The position numbers were made by a program, and so were the translations under genes. Below, in pieces: positions 53,434 through 61,795 of a stretch of 64,000 nucleotides of DNA (the first letter of the stretch is position 1; every line of letters begins with the position of its first letter). This DNA comes from CAYNST01 sp964434105 (GTDB lineage Bacteria; Pseudomonadota; Gammaproteobacteria; Pseudomonadales; Cellvibrionaceae). The notes below the pieces were generated by a model. That model had not been told where the DNA came from, made no database searches, and saw only the letters and a program-made list of their open reading frames with translations. The DNA is taken from contig CAYSTJ010000001.1 of assembly GCA_964434105.1 (NCBI GenBank), positions 1 through 64,000 on the forward strand. Direction: 5' to 3'.

Positions 53434-54498
53434 TCAGTGCGCGCCGATCAGATCCTGAATAATAAAGTAATGATCTTCGAACAATTGTTGTGGGTCGAGC
53501 TGACCCAGCGGCACCCATTGGGCCCGCCGGGCGTCGTCGCTGCCTTTCACTCTGGGTAACTGCGCGTTGGGTTCAAGCTCTATGTAAAATGCGTGCGTGA
53601 TCGTGCGGCCACGGGCCGAGCGGAATGGATCGTCATACACGGCCTGGCGCCGAATGGAGCCGCGCAGTACCGGCGCCGGCACTTTAAGTCGGGTCTCTTC
53701 CCGCAGCTCCCGCAGGCAGGCGTCACGCAATCGCTCATTCAGCTCGACAAAGCCGCCCGGTAGCGCCAGCAGCCCTTTGCCCGGGTTGGCGCGGCGTTCT
53801 ATTAGAAGTACATGCCCGGATTGCACCACCACGGCATCCACGGTGACGAAAGTCGGCGGGTAGGGTGCGGCAGCCCACGCTCGCCGGTACTTCTGGACAA
53901 AGGCAATCTCTTCACACACCTGTTGGTAACCGTCGTTGTCAGGCTCGCTGGCATAACGCCGCAAGTAGGTTGCCACCGCGGGCGGCAAAACGCCGGCATG
54001 GGTCATTTCGTCAATAGCGGCATCGGCCTCGCCGGAAAAAAAACGCTCACGTAACGGCGTCGCCGAAAGCTGTTGATGATTTTCAACGGGCAGGCTGGTC
54101 CAGCCCGGGAACAGATTCAGATAAAATCCGGTTTGATCCTTGCGGTGCCCAACCAGGGCAATCTGCGCTGGCCGGTGCGGCGTTTTGTAATGCGCCGTGA
54201 CGAGCCCGGCGACTGTCTGCTGCACATTGCGCACCCAGAGTTCGTCATTGTAGGGGACATCCATCAATGGCAGACACAGCAGTCGCTGGTTGTCCTCCTC
54301 CGACAGGCAGGCCCGCACCATGGTCTCGCGCTCCTGATGCGTCCAGGGGTTGCGCGGGCTGCGGGCCTGCCATGCGGAGCCAATCAGCAGGATCAGGCGT
54401 TCCGCCCGAGCCAGTCCGGCCATAACCACTTTAAGGTGGCCGGCATGAAAAGGTTGAAACCGGCCAATAAAGACCGCAAAGTCATAATCGTATTGCAT
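53434..54498 (-). CDS. nadM: Bifunctional NMN adenylyltransferase / Nudix hydrolase
   Basis: A 354-residue two-domain protein. Residues 1-180 are the NadM nucleotidyltransferase, with GRFQPFHAGH (residues 12-21) and the late motif AWQARSPRNPWTHQER; it turns nicotinamide mononucleotide into NAD. Residues about 210-350 are a Nudix hydrolase with a complete Nudix box (GFVELNERLRDACLRELREET, about 249-269), thought to cleave ADP-ribose. AAGGAG lies at a good distance from the ATG. It follows NadV in the pathway and is divergent from its likely regulator NrtR. Confidence 0.95.
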   Translation of the reverse strand: MQYDYDFAVFIGRFQPFHAGHLKVVMAGLARAERLILLIGSAWQARSPRNPWTHQERETMVRACLSEEDNQRLLCLPLMDVPYNDELWVRNVQQTVAGLVTAHYKTPHRPAQIALVGHRKDQTGFYLNLFPGWTSLPVENHQQLSATPLRERFFSGEADAAIDEMTHAGVLPPAVATYLRRYASEPDNDGYQQVCEEIAFVQKYRRAWAAAPYPPTFVTVDAVVVQSGHVLLIERRANPGKGLLALPGGFVELNERLRDACLRELREETRLKVPAPVLRGSIRRQAVYDDPFRSARGRTITHAFYIELEPNAQLPRVKGSDDARRAQWVPLGQLDPQQLFEDHYFIIQDLIGAH

Positions 54499-54676
54499 GC
54501 AGCAAGCTCCTTGCTGGGAGATTTTAAAATCGCTGGTCTATCCCGCGATCATTGACTGATTAACGCTGTCTGCCTGCTTCATCAGGTGTGGGTCGGGGTG
54601 CGCCGCCGCCGGAAGCAGATGGGTCCCGTCTGTCTGGCTGTATTGCCTCTGTCAAAACGGGTGCAGGTGCGATATT

Positions 54677-54693
54677 ATTGGCTTATAGCCACA
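54677..54693. promoter_or_regulatory. Candidate NrtR operator between nadM and nrtR
   Basis: ATTGGCTTATAGCCACA contains the palindrome TGGC-TTATA-GCCA and matches the nadV upstream site at 13 of 17 positions. It lies in the 252-base divergent gap, 58 bases before the nrtR start. On the nadM strand it falls between a TTGCAT and an AATAAT element, where a repressor would block transcription. Confidence 0.6.
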
Positions 54694-54750
54694 TATATGC
54701 AAGCGCTGACACCCCGAATCTGACCCATTATCACCGGAAACCCGCAAACC

Positions 54751-55479
54751 ATGTCGCAGTCCGAAGCAGAATTTCTCAACCAGTATAACCCCCACGATTT
54801 CGACGCCCCGCTGGTGACGGTCGATCAGTGTATCTTTACCCTGCGCGAAGGTGACCTGCATGTCCTGCTGGTGCAGCGGGCCGGGCATCCATTCAAAGGC
54901 CGGTGGGGGCTGCCGGGTGGTTTCGTCGATACAGAAGCCGATGCGGATCTGACAGCCACTGCCTGCCGCAAGCTGGTCGCCAAAACCGGGGTGGCGACCC
55001 CCTATCTGGAGCAGGTATGCAGTCTCGGCGGTCCGTCACGCGACCCCCGGGGCTGGTCTGTGACAGTGCTGTTTATGGCATTGGTGCGATACCAGCGCAC
55101 GGCGGAGTTTATCGCAACAGTCGCCGACGCCCGCTGGTGGCCGGTTACGGCCGCATCCGAACTGAAGCTCGCCTTCGATCATAATCTGCTGTTGCGTAAA
55201 GCGCGCAAACGCCTGCGCGATAAAACCGCCTATACGTTGTTGCCGATGCATATCATCGACGCGCCCTTTACCTTGACGCAATTGCAGCAAGCCTTTGAAA
55301 CGCTGCTCGATAAATCTCTGGAAAAAAAATCCTTTCGGCGTCGCATGCTTAATGCCGACGTACTGGAAGAGGCAGGCGAGGGTGCGACGGAAGGTGGCCG
55401 GGGCAGGCCGGCGGCGCTGTTCCGGCCACGCAAGGGTTCGGAGACACATCAGTTTGTGCGGGTGTTTGGGGAGATGTAG
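54751..55479 (+). CDS. nrtR: NrtR, Nudix-related transcriptional regulator of NAD metabolism
   Basis: A 242-residue repressor. The N-terminal Nudix-fold domain keeps the GLPGGFVDTEADADL start, but the catalytic REUxEE part of the box reads RKLVAKT (residues 73-79), so hydrolysis is lost and the domain should only bind ADP-ribose. The C-terminal winged helix has FTLTQLQQAFETLLDKSLEKKSFRRRML, typical of NrtR, followed by GRPAALFRP. NrtR leaves DNA when ADP-ribose builds up. Its place beside nadM and near nadV, and the two shared palindromes, define its likely targets. Confidence 0.92.
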   Translation: MSQSEAEFLNQYNPHDFDAPLVTVDQCIFTLREGDLHVLLVQRAGHPFKGRWGLPGGFVDTEADADLTATACRKLVAKTGVATPYLEQVCSLGGPSRDPRGWSVTVLFMALVRYQRTAEFIATVADARWWPVTAASELKLAFDHNLLLRKARKRLRDKTAYTLLPMHIIDAPFTLTQLQQAFETLLDKSLEKKSFRRRMLNADVLEEAGEGATEGGRGRPAALFRPRKGSETHQFVRVFGEM

Positions 55480-55519
55480 GCTTGCGGTGTTATTGACAGG
55501 GCTGCCATCACAAAACGCT

Positions 55520-55559
55520 TTACAGCGCACATCACGTTAAACCGGATGTGTCGCTGTAA
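55520..55559. terminator. Hairpin between convergent genes
   Basis: TTACAGCGCACATC pairs with GATGTGTCGCTGTAA, a 14-bp stem with one bulged base and an 11-base loop. It lies 40 bases after the nrtR stop and 55 bases beyond the 3' end of the convergent barrel-protein gene. Confidence 0.6.
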
Positions 55560-55614
55560 GGCGATTCAGGTGGGCGATAAAGTGAGAGGTGGTCATACTT
55601 TGCCGCTGTGTTAT

Positions 55615-56169
55615 TTAGAATGAAAACCGGGCGTGAATACCCAAAAAGTCGGTCTCATCAATCACTTCATACGCCGCTTCAACACCAACAAACTCGCCAA
55701 GCTGGAAGCCAACCCCGGCCCCAATGCCTGCTTCCCAATCAGATGTGGAAGAGCCACCTAAATCCGGAACACTTACACCATCAGAAGATACTGAAAAATC
55801 AAGTTTGGCTTTGGTAATCGAGGGTGTAGCGAATAAATACACGCCTGCTGGCGTTTCAAAAACCGCGCGAAGCGCAACACCGTAATATGAATCAAGCTCG
55901 GTCGTAACAGTGCTAGAACCAAATATATCGGATACCTCGACCTTGTCATCACCGATCCCGAATCCCACTCTGAATTCAGGCACCAACTTGAAGGTGTCCG
56001 TCATCGGGAATGCATGACCGATGCTGGCCGCCAGCGCATTCAGCGATATATCCGTGCCGTCGTCAACGTCCGCTGAAAAATTGACATAGCCTGCGCTCAT
56101 CTCCCATTGGGCGAAGGCTGAACACGATAATCCGGTTAAGGCTACTGCCAGAAGTGTTTTCTTTAGCAT
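55615..56169 (-). CDS. Small outer-membrane beta-barrel protein
   Basis: A 184-residue protein with a signal peptide (MLKKTLLAVALTGLSCSAFA) and eight or so amphipathic beta strands, ending in HARFSF with the C-terminal phenylalanine of outer-membrane proteins. It resembles the OmpA/OmpW-like small barrels (OMP_b-brl). The start at 56169 places the signal peptide at the beginning. Function not known; monocistronic. Confidence 0.8.
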   Translation of the reverse strand: MLKKTLLAVALTGLSCSAFAQWEMSAGYVNFSADVDDGTDISLNALAASIGHAFPMTDTFKLVPEFRVGFGIGDDKVEVSDIFGSSTVTTELDSYYGVALRAVFETPAGVYLFATPSITKAKLDFSVSSDGVSVPDLGGSSTSDWEAGIGAGVGFQLGEFVGVEAAYEVIDETDFLGIHARFSF

Positions 56170-56467
56170 GATCGATTTCCTTGTAGTGATTGAACAAGAG
56201 CCAGCGGTCAATAGTACACGGCTGCAAATATGGCCGCCAACAGCAATAGCTATGCACGTTTGGTCAAGTATCCGGCCGTCCTGTTTTTACAGGCTGCCTG
56301 CTTCGGGCGTGACCCGAGCGATGCCTGCTCGCGGAGGGTGGTACTTATCCCGAGCAAAGCCCTTAACCTGCGTGTCATTGTCCTGTCTCTTGCATTAATG
56401 GGACATGAACGGGAAGATCAATTATCCTTTGCGGCTAATCGGGCAGTAGATCTGCAGCTATACCGGT

Positions 56468-56854
56468 CTACATCGCCACCAATATATACGCATTGAACGC
56501 AAAAAAGGCGACGCCGGTAACGGTTCCAAGAACACCCGTATAGATAAATAGTTTGCTCACTATTCGCAATCCGGTCGATACCGGAAGCTCACCCTCAAAA
56601 TTTCGGAATCGTCGCAGTTTTGCAAGTTTGGGTAAAGCAATAAGGTACATATAATTTCCGCTTTTCAGCGCGCAAAGAGGATAAAACTGATAATTCCGCA
56701 GTTCCGATTCTTTGAAATAAGGTTCTCTGAATAAGAGTGAGTCCAATTTTTGGCAAAGTAGCTGGTGAGAAAAATACCACACAGGATAAAAGATCAACGC
56801 AATAAGCAAGCCCAGCCCAAGAAATCCCAAATAAATTACGATTAAAATATCCAT
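56468..56854 (-). CDS. Small membrane protein, candidate immunity protein
   Basis: A 128-residue protein with a hydrophobic helix at about residues 3-27 and another at about 100-126, joined by a charged soluble part (KSGNYMYLIALPKLAKLRRFRNFEG). I know no family for it. It begins 18 bases after the stop of the LysM/glycine-rich protein gene on the same strand. Effectors that make membrane pores are usually paired with just such small membrane immunity proteins, so that is the leading guess. Lower GC than its neighbours, a sign of recent acquisition. Confidence 0.6.
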   Translation of the reverse strand: MDILIVIYLGFLGLGLLIALIFYPVWYFSHQLLCQKLDSLLFREPYFKESELRNYQFYPLCALKSGNYMYLIALPKLAKLRRFRNFEGELPVSTGLRIVSKLFIYTGVLGTVTGVAFFAFNAYILVAM

Positions 56855-56872
56855 TGGAGGTCTGTCGTTAAG

Positions 56873-57934
56873 CTACAATACAGACATGGCGTTACGTGAA
56901 AGTAACGGCTTTTTTGTAGCAGCATCTTGGTGGTTGCCGGCCTTACAGATCTGATCGATCCTGGCAATTGAAACGAAATCTAATCGCTCCCCTCGAATGT
57001 TGTATAGATATTTTGCTCCTTGTCCAGAACCATACCCGATGACAGCGCCACCTACCCCGATTGCCAACGCCGCCGCCCAGCCAACTGGAGTAGCTAACGC
57101 AATAATAACTACGGAAGCGCCTACCCCATAGAAGAAACCTGCTACAAACCCCGCACTACTCTCCACCAGAATTTCATTTTTTTCCTTGCGATCTTCTGTA
57201 TGCGCAATCTGATGGCAGGCCAGTCCTAACCCGGCCACGGAAAGCACAAGCCCTCCCTTGGACGCAACTTTAGACGCAGTTTGCAAGCGGGAGATCTGCT
57301 GTTTGAGGGCTTCAGTGGGCACCTGTCCCTTTCGACGTGATATCCGTAGCACTTCCGATTGTGGTCTGGTCGGATTCAGTATTTGGGTCGTTGGGCCAAG
57401 GTTGGATTGAAACTGGCCGACCAGTTTGGCGCGGCGATAGTCGTATTGGCCTTTGCTGATCTCGCCGGTTTTGTAGGCTTCATAATTTCGAACCATATCC
57501 AGCAGCAGTGGTGTGTTGGAGGAGAAGGTTTTGTCGATCATGGTCAGCTTGGCGCCACCGGCGCCCAGGAACAGGGGGGCCAGCGTTATTGCCCAGTCCT
57601 TTTCCGCCTTGGTTGCCGACTTCCAGTTGTGGTTGATGAGGTCGAACCAGAGGTCGTCCTGGCTTAGCACTTCGGTGTTCAACGGTGAGTAAGGCTTGGG
57701 TGGTGCGGCGCAGTACTGGACAGGGACATCGATTTTCAGTAACTGACCAGGGTGTACCCGGTCGGGGTCTTTGAGGCGATTATCTCTTTTGATCTTTTGG
57801 ATCAACGCATTCAGGCGGGCTGGCGGAAGTTTGCCGTAGTAGGATTCGACGATCCTGGTGACGTTATCGCCGGGTTTGATGCGGTAGGCGATGGTGTCGA
57901 ATTCGGGGTTGTTTCGATACTCGAGTAAAGGCAT
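56873..57934 (-). CDS. LysM-domain protein with glycine-rich membrane region, candidate pore-forming effector
   Basis: A 353-residue protein. Residues 14-71 form a LysM domain (AYRIKPGDNVTRIVESYYG, then NRLKDPDRVHPGQLLKIDVP). The middle is soluble and helical. Residues 227-244 and 261-310 are hydrophobic and very rich in glycine and alanine (GFFYGVGASVVIIALATPVG, AAALAIGVGGAVIGYGSGQG), with the TPVGW motif seen in membrane-damaging type VI and related effectors. There is no signal peptide. GGGAG lies eight bases before the ATG. The partner gene behind it would give immunity. No type VI structural gene is in the window, so export by that route is an inference. Confidence 0.65.
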   Translation of the reverse strand: MPLLEYRNNPEFDTIAYRIKPGDNVTRIVESYYGKLPPARLNALIQKIKRDNRLKDPDRVHPGQLLKIDVPVQYCAAPPKPYSPLNTEVLSQDDLWFDLINHNWKSATKAEKDWAITLAPLFLGAGGAKLTMIDKTFSSNTPLLLDMVRNYEAYKTGEISKGQYDYRRAKLVGQFQSNLGPTTQILNPTRPQSEVLRISRRKGQVPTEALKQQISRLQTASKVASKGGLVLSVAGLGLACHQIAHTEDRKEKNEILVESSAGFVAGFFYGVGASVVIIALATPVGWAAALAIGVGGAVIGYGSGQGAKYLYNIRGERLDFVSIARIDQICKAGNHQDAATKKPLLSRNAMSVL

Positions 57935-58218
57935 ACATTTGCTCCCTCAAATGTTGGTGTAGACGCGAGTTTAACCAAGGCGGGCAATGGACGCAAGGTC
58001 TATAGTAGCGGCGAGCGTCGGGTTGGGGCAAACCTTGACTTGTGATCCTATACCACGATGCCGTATGCGGCATTCCAGAGCGGTTGAGGGTCAGAGGCGC
58101 TGGCACTCAATGTTTACATCGTTGGGCGGCTTGGAAAAAGGAGGCGCTTGCAGTCCATGCAGTGATGCGGCACTCCCGGCTGACCATTGCGCCAATGCTT
58201 TTAGAAAACCCGGTATTG

Positions 58219-59751
58219 TTAGGGTGAATTATTGACGGGCACGCCTGTAAAACCGATATTCATAAATTCAATTCTGTTTTCGTTGCTACGGAATTCCGCT
58301 TCGATATAGCGTACGCCAAAAAAGTCTACGGGGAAATCTTCAGCGGAAATGTCTTCATAGCCATTTTGGGGAACTAGTACTATATCATCGATCACCTCAT
58401 TAGCAGAGTCAAAGAATACGAAGGTCATTTCGTCGACATTCCAGTCTGAATTGTCATCCCAAAAATTCCAGAAATGGATGGTTGTAACATTGTATTCACT
58501 CCGTAAATCAAAACGAAGCTCCATACGATTGACGCCTTCGGCCTCTACGTGGGTTTCTTCAGTATGTATTTCAATGGTTGTGGCAGATTCGGCATTGATG
58601 GCATTTTCGATCATAACGTTTTGGTCGAGCGGATAAAGAAGCTCGACGGTGATCTCCGGATCTTTTAGGTACACCGCACCGGTGTCGCATTCATCGAAAA
58701 TACCATTGTTATTCGAATCGATACCAACTGAGATAGGTGTGCTGTAGCGGCCGCTTAAATAGCTGAGTACGCTGTTTTGCTCTTCCAATGTAAGTTCCCG
58801 GTCGTAAATCAGTATTTCGGCGATCCCGCCCTCAAAAGATTCATCGCTATTCTCGTTATTTACACTACTCCCAATGCGGGTGGTAGGCAGATTGCGAATA
58901 TTAAACGGATCGGGGTTCTCAGTTATAAAACAGCGGGTGCGCAGTCGCGAGCCGGCATTGGAAAAGCTACCGGCAACAATTTGGGGTCCGGCCTGACGGA
59001 GGTTTTCCGGTGACAATACAATGTTACCGACAGCCGCGGATTTGACAGGATCCGCCTCCGCATTGATGACCACATAATCGCTGGCCTTGAGGAAAGGTTT
59101 ATTGGCGAAAATTCCCAATCCGTATCCGATCGATGTAAGACGACCTGTGAAAGTCGGTCCCGCACCGATAACATGCCCCCGATAGTCATCGGATTCCAGA
59201 ACTGCAAACAAAGTGCGCGGGATGGCGCTTGATGTAAACAGGTTTTGGGATACCGTCAGTCGATCATTGGAACCATCGAATCTGACCATGGGATTGCCAT
59301 TGATGCCGTTGGTTACCAAAACCGGTCTGCGGTCTGCTTCCCCTTCATCAGTGGGTGCGGGCTGGCTTGCTGTCAGTGACATGGGGTCGAGACTTGTCCA
59401 GGTCTCCACCGCGTCGCCATCTTCCAAATCCAGTGTCGCCGCATCCAGCCGTAGTATCAGCCCGTCTGTGACTGTCAGTCCACCGGTTGAGCTGCTTGAG
59501 CTGGAGGACGATGAGCTGCTGGAGGACGATGAGCTGCTTGAAGATGAAGAACTGCTGGAGCTGGATGTGGATGAGCTCGAAGTGCTGGAACTGGATGAGC
59601 TCGATGAGCTGCTGGGCGGCGGGGCATTGCTGCCTTCCAGGTCGCCCCGCCAGCCGCGACTGGCGTCGCAGCCGAAGGTGGTCATGGTTATGCAGGCCAG
59701 CGATACACACCTGAGCCAGGAGGTGGCTGAGTGAGAAGTGGGTTGCTTCAC
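58219..59751 (-). CDS. Poly-Ser lipoprotein with LamG-like and discoidin-like domains
   Basis: A 510-residue secreted lipoprotein starting at a GTG (59751) that has AGGAG seven bases upstream; no ATG is equally placed. The signal peptide ends TFGC (C28). A poly-Ser linker of about 45 residues follows, then a LamG/concanavalin-like domain (about residues 95-325) with GLILRLDAATLDLEDGDAV, VRFDGSNDRLTV and YDRELTLEEQNSVLSYLSGRY. A Asp/Asn-rich segment resembling a thrombospondin type 3 repeat (DSNNNGIFDECD) leads to a C-terminal domain like F5/8 type C (about residues 360-508). All parts suggest binding of a polysaccharide at the cell surface; no catalytic motif is seen. Confidence 0.75.
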   Translation of the reverse strand: MKQPTSHSATSWLRCVSLACITMTTFGCDASRGWRGDLEGSNAPPPSSSSSSSSSSTSSSSTSSSSSSSSSSSSSSSSSSSSSSSSSSTGGLTVTDGLILRLDAATLDLEDGDAVETWTSLDPMSLTASQPAPTDEGEADRRPVLVTNGINGNPMVRFDGSNDRLTVSQNLFTSSAIPRTLFAVLESDDYRGHVIGAGPTFTGRLTSIGYGLGIFANKPFLKASDYVVINAEADPVKSAAVGNIVLSPENLRQAGPQIVAGSFSNAGSRLRTRCFITENPDPFNIRNLPTTRIGSSVNNENSDESFEGGIAEILIYDRELTLEEQNSVLSYLSGRYSTPISVGIDSNNNGIFDECDTGAVYLKDPEITVELLYPLDQNVMIENAINAESATTIEIHTEETHVEAEGVNRMELRFDLRSEYNVTTIHFWNFWDDNSDWNVDEMTFVFFDSANEVIDDIVLVPQNGYEDISAEDFPVDFFGVRYIEAEFRSNENRIEFMNIGFTGVPVNNSP

Positions 59752-60036
59752 AGGTTGTCTCCTGGGGTGACAGGTTTGAATAGTGGCGGTGCCGTAGCTT
59801 GATCGAATGCCGTTCATAGACCCATTTGATACTGCATTCAGCTTTAAATCAACTGTGCAGACATCAGATATGCCCGCGCTTGCGTGTCCCTGTTCTGTGA
59901 TAGGTGCAAAATTGATTGTTTTTTTTCGGTAATGGGTTAAGTGTAGCAGGCAGACTGGAGGGCGTTTGCTGGTTTCGGTCCTTCGAGAGCATCATGTCCT
60001 TCGGCAAGCTCAGGATGAGCGGAGTGGAGCGGGGGT

Positions 60037-60411
60037 AAGGTCCTTCGACAAGCTCAGGATGAGCGGAGCGGGGGGTATTGGGTGGGTTAAGGTCCTTCGA
60101 CAAGCTCAGGATGAGCGGAACGGGGCGGACTGGGTGGGTTAAGGTCCTTCGACAAGCTCAGGATGAGCGGAGCGGGGGGTATTGGGTGGGTTAAGNNNNN
60201 NNNNNNNNNNNNNNNNNNNNNNNNNNNNNNNNNNNNNNNNNNNNNNNNNNNNNNNNNNNNNNNNNNNNNNNNNNNNNNNNNNNNNNNNNNNNNNNAAGGT
60301 CCTTCGACAAGCTCAGGATGAGCGGAGCGGGGGGTATTGGGTGGGTTAAGGTCCTTCGACAGGCTCAGGATGAGCGGGACGGTGCGGAGTGGGGTATTGG
60401 GTGGGTTCGGG
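60037..60411. repeat. 52-bp tandem repeat array, interrupted by an assembly gap
   Basis: Units begin at 60037, 60089, 60141, about 60193, 60296 and 60348, each 52 bases: AAGGTCCTTCGACAAGCTCA, then GGATGAGCGG, a variable G-rich part and TATTGGGTGGGTT. A diverged copy precedes the array near 59975-60036 and another follows from 60400. The conserved core is the widespread CTTCGACARGCTCAGG repeat, which is half of a palindrome. The true number of units is unknown because of the gap. Confidence 0.9.
60196..60295. other. Assembly gap of 100 Ns
   Basis: Exactly 100 unknown bases inside the tandem array, the usual placeholder for a scaffold gap of unknown length. The array period is kept on both sides, so collapse of identical units is the likely reason. 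Confidence 0.95.
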
Positions 60412-60477
60412 CCCTTCGACAGGCTCAGGGTGAGCGGTGCTAACCAAAAGCCCGCTCATCCTGAGCCTGTCGAAGGG
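60412..60477. repeat. 26-bp inverted repeat closing the tandem array
   Basis: Positions 60412-60437 (CCCTTCGACAGGCTCAGG and on) pair with 60452-60477 at 25 of 26 bases around a 14-base loop. This is the complete palindrome of which the tandem units carry one half. It lies 22 bases beyond the 3' end of the leftward gene that ends at 60500 and could stop its transcription; a REP element is the alternative. Confidence 0.8.
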
Positions 60478-60499
60478 TTGCGTGTGCAGTTTCCCGCTT

Positions 60500-61468
60500 T
60501 TAATCGCAGCCAATACGCCTCGTCGCAACGGCAATATCGTCGAACCAGATGTCGCTGACATCGGCTACCGAGCCGAATTGACGCCAGCCGAAGCTGATGT
60601 GGGACATGGAGTTGGCGTTGACGAAATCAGCGCGTGGTCCGTTCTGCCAGTCGCTGGCGGACTCGGCTGCGAGTACCGGTTCGCCATTCACCCAGCCATA
60701 CATATGATCGAAATTTCCTTCACTTGCGACACCCCATTCAACACAGGTCCAGGTATTTGCCGGTATCGCGCCGGGTGATTGACTGTTGGTGAACGCATCG
60801 CCGTAAGTCGGCATAAAACCGCCGAGATAGGCACGCTGGACGGGGCCGAAACGTAGCTCGGCGCCGCTGTCCTGCCCGGGTACTTCCACGGTTCCAATAA
60901 AGTGGGCGTGGTCACCGGCGCCACCTGCGGAGCCGCCACCGAGCTGGACCGGTGAATAGACCCAGGCACGGACGAAGACGCTGCTCAGACCGCCGGGCAG
61001 TTCCTGAAAGATAAAGTGCGGGGCCATGGCGTTGGGCGTGCTGATGCGCACTGAATTCGATCCGGAATACGCCGTGGTTGAGTCAATCTCGGCGGCGGAG
61101 CCGGCATCGGGCGTGCGGCTGAAATCGACCAGGCCGTAACCGAGTATGGTACGCCACCCGGGCGGGACTTCGCCGGCGGCGGCCCCTTCAAAGTCGTCAT
61201 TGATTATAAAGTCGCTGACGTTATTGCCGCTGGATGAGGTAGAGCTGCTGCTGGAGCTCGAGCTGGATGAACTTGAACTGCTGGAATTTGAAGTGCTTGA
61301 GCTTGAAGAGCTTGAGCTCGACGAACTTGAACTGCTTGAGCTGGAGCTTGATGAGTTGCCGTTGCCGACGGGGTCGCTCTCCGCGCCACACGCCAGTAGC
61401 AGGGCGGAACATGTGCTGATGATGCCGAGACGGGCAAGCAGGGTTACCGTGTTGGATTCTATGGACAT
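60500..61468 (-). CDS. Poly-Ser lipoprotein with a jelly-roll-like domain, unknown function
   Basis: A 322-residue secreted lipoprotein (lipobox LLLAC, C27) with a poly-Ser linker of about 40 residues containing a few Thr and Asn. The C-terminal 230 residues are beta-rich: NDDFEGAAAGEVPPGW at the start, then STTAYSGSNSVRI, FVRAWVYSPV, WTCVEWGVAS and DIWFDDIAVATRRIGCD at the end. This pattern is that of concanavalin-like jelly-roll domains found in carbohydrate-binding modules and polysaccharide lyases. No catalytic residues can be named. It and the other poly-Ser lipoprotein flank the repeat array. Confidence 0.75.
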   Translation of the reverse strand: MSIESNTVTLLARLGIISTCSALLLACGAESDPVGNGNSSSSSSSSSSSSSSSSSSSSTSNSSSSSSSSSSSSSSSTSSSGNNVSDFIINDDFEGAAAGEVPPGWRTILGYGLVDFSRTPDAGSAAEIDSTTAYSGSNSVRISTPNAMAPHFIFQELPGGLSSVFVRAWVYSPVQLGGGSAGGAGDHAHFIGTVEVPGQDSGAELRFGPVQRAYLGGFMPTYGDAFTNSQSPGAIPANTWTCVEWGVASEGNFDHMYGWVNGEPVLAAESASDWQNGPRADFVNANSMSHISFGWRQFGSVADVSDIWFDDIAVATRRIGCD

Positions 61469-61795
61469 AAGGTTTCCAGTTGATGGTGCAGGAGTAGGGA
61501 ACGATCACGACAGCCTCAAACCGGGCTTTAAGCCGTTCGTTGTGCTGGAGATAATAGCGGAATCCGCACCGTAAAAACTCCGCCTTCCTCACGTTCAGCG
61601 CAGGTTTACCCGTTGAATGGGTACATTTCCGGTGCTTTGGGTTTTCGGTTCAACAACGGCCGAAATACCGGCACACTTCCGCACACACGAGGTAGACAGT
61701 CGCGGGTGCCGGCATAAACGGCGCACGGGTGCGGCAAAGCGGGGCTTCGGCACCGGACCTGAAGGTTCGGACCGGGCAGACAGCCGCAGACCCGG
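61469..61795. other. Intergenic stretch, no gene recognised
   Basis: About 330 bases between two leftward genes. A small TACCC/GGGTA stem lies near 61607-61623. The promoter of the poly-Ser lipoprotein gene should be in the left part. Nothing else is seen. Confidence 0.4.

Larger units (their letters stand above)
59752..60499. other. Intergenic region dominated by repeats
   Basis: About 750 bases (including 100 unknown) between two leftward poly-Ser lipoprotein genes. From about 59985 onward it consists of copies of one GC-rich repeat. Open frames through it are repeat products and are not genes. Confidence 0.7.

Noticed and set aside
60037..60477. CRISPR array
   Set aside because: The 52-bp period is a continuous tandem repeat with no unique spacers, and the core is a known dispersed palindrome type; no cas genes are near.
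60337..60561. Overlapping frames of about 70 codons in the repeat array
   Set aside because: They are translations of the repeats (RLRMSG-like) in both directions.
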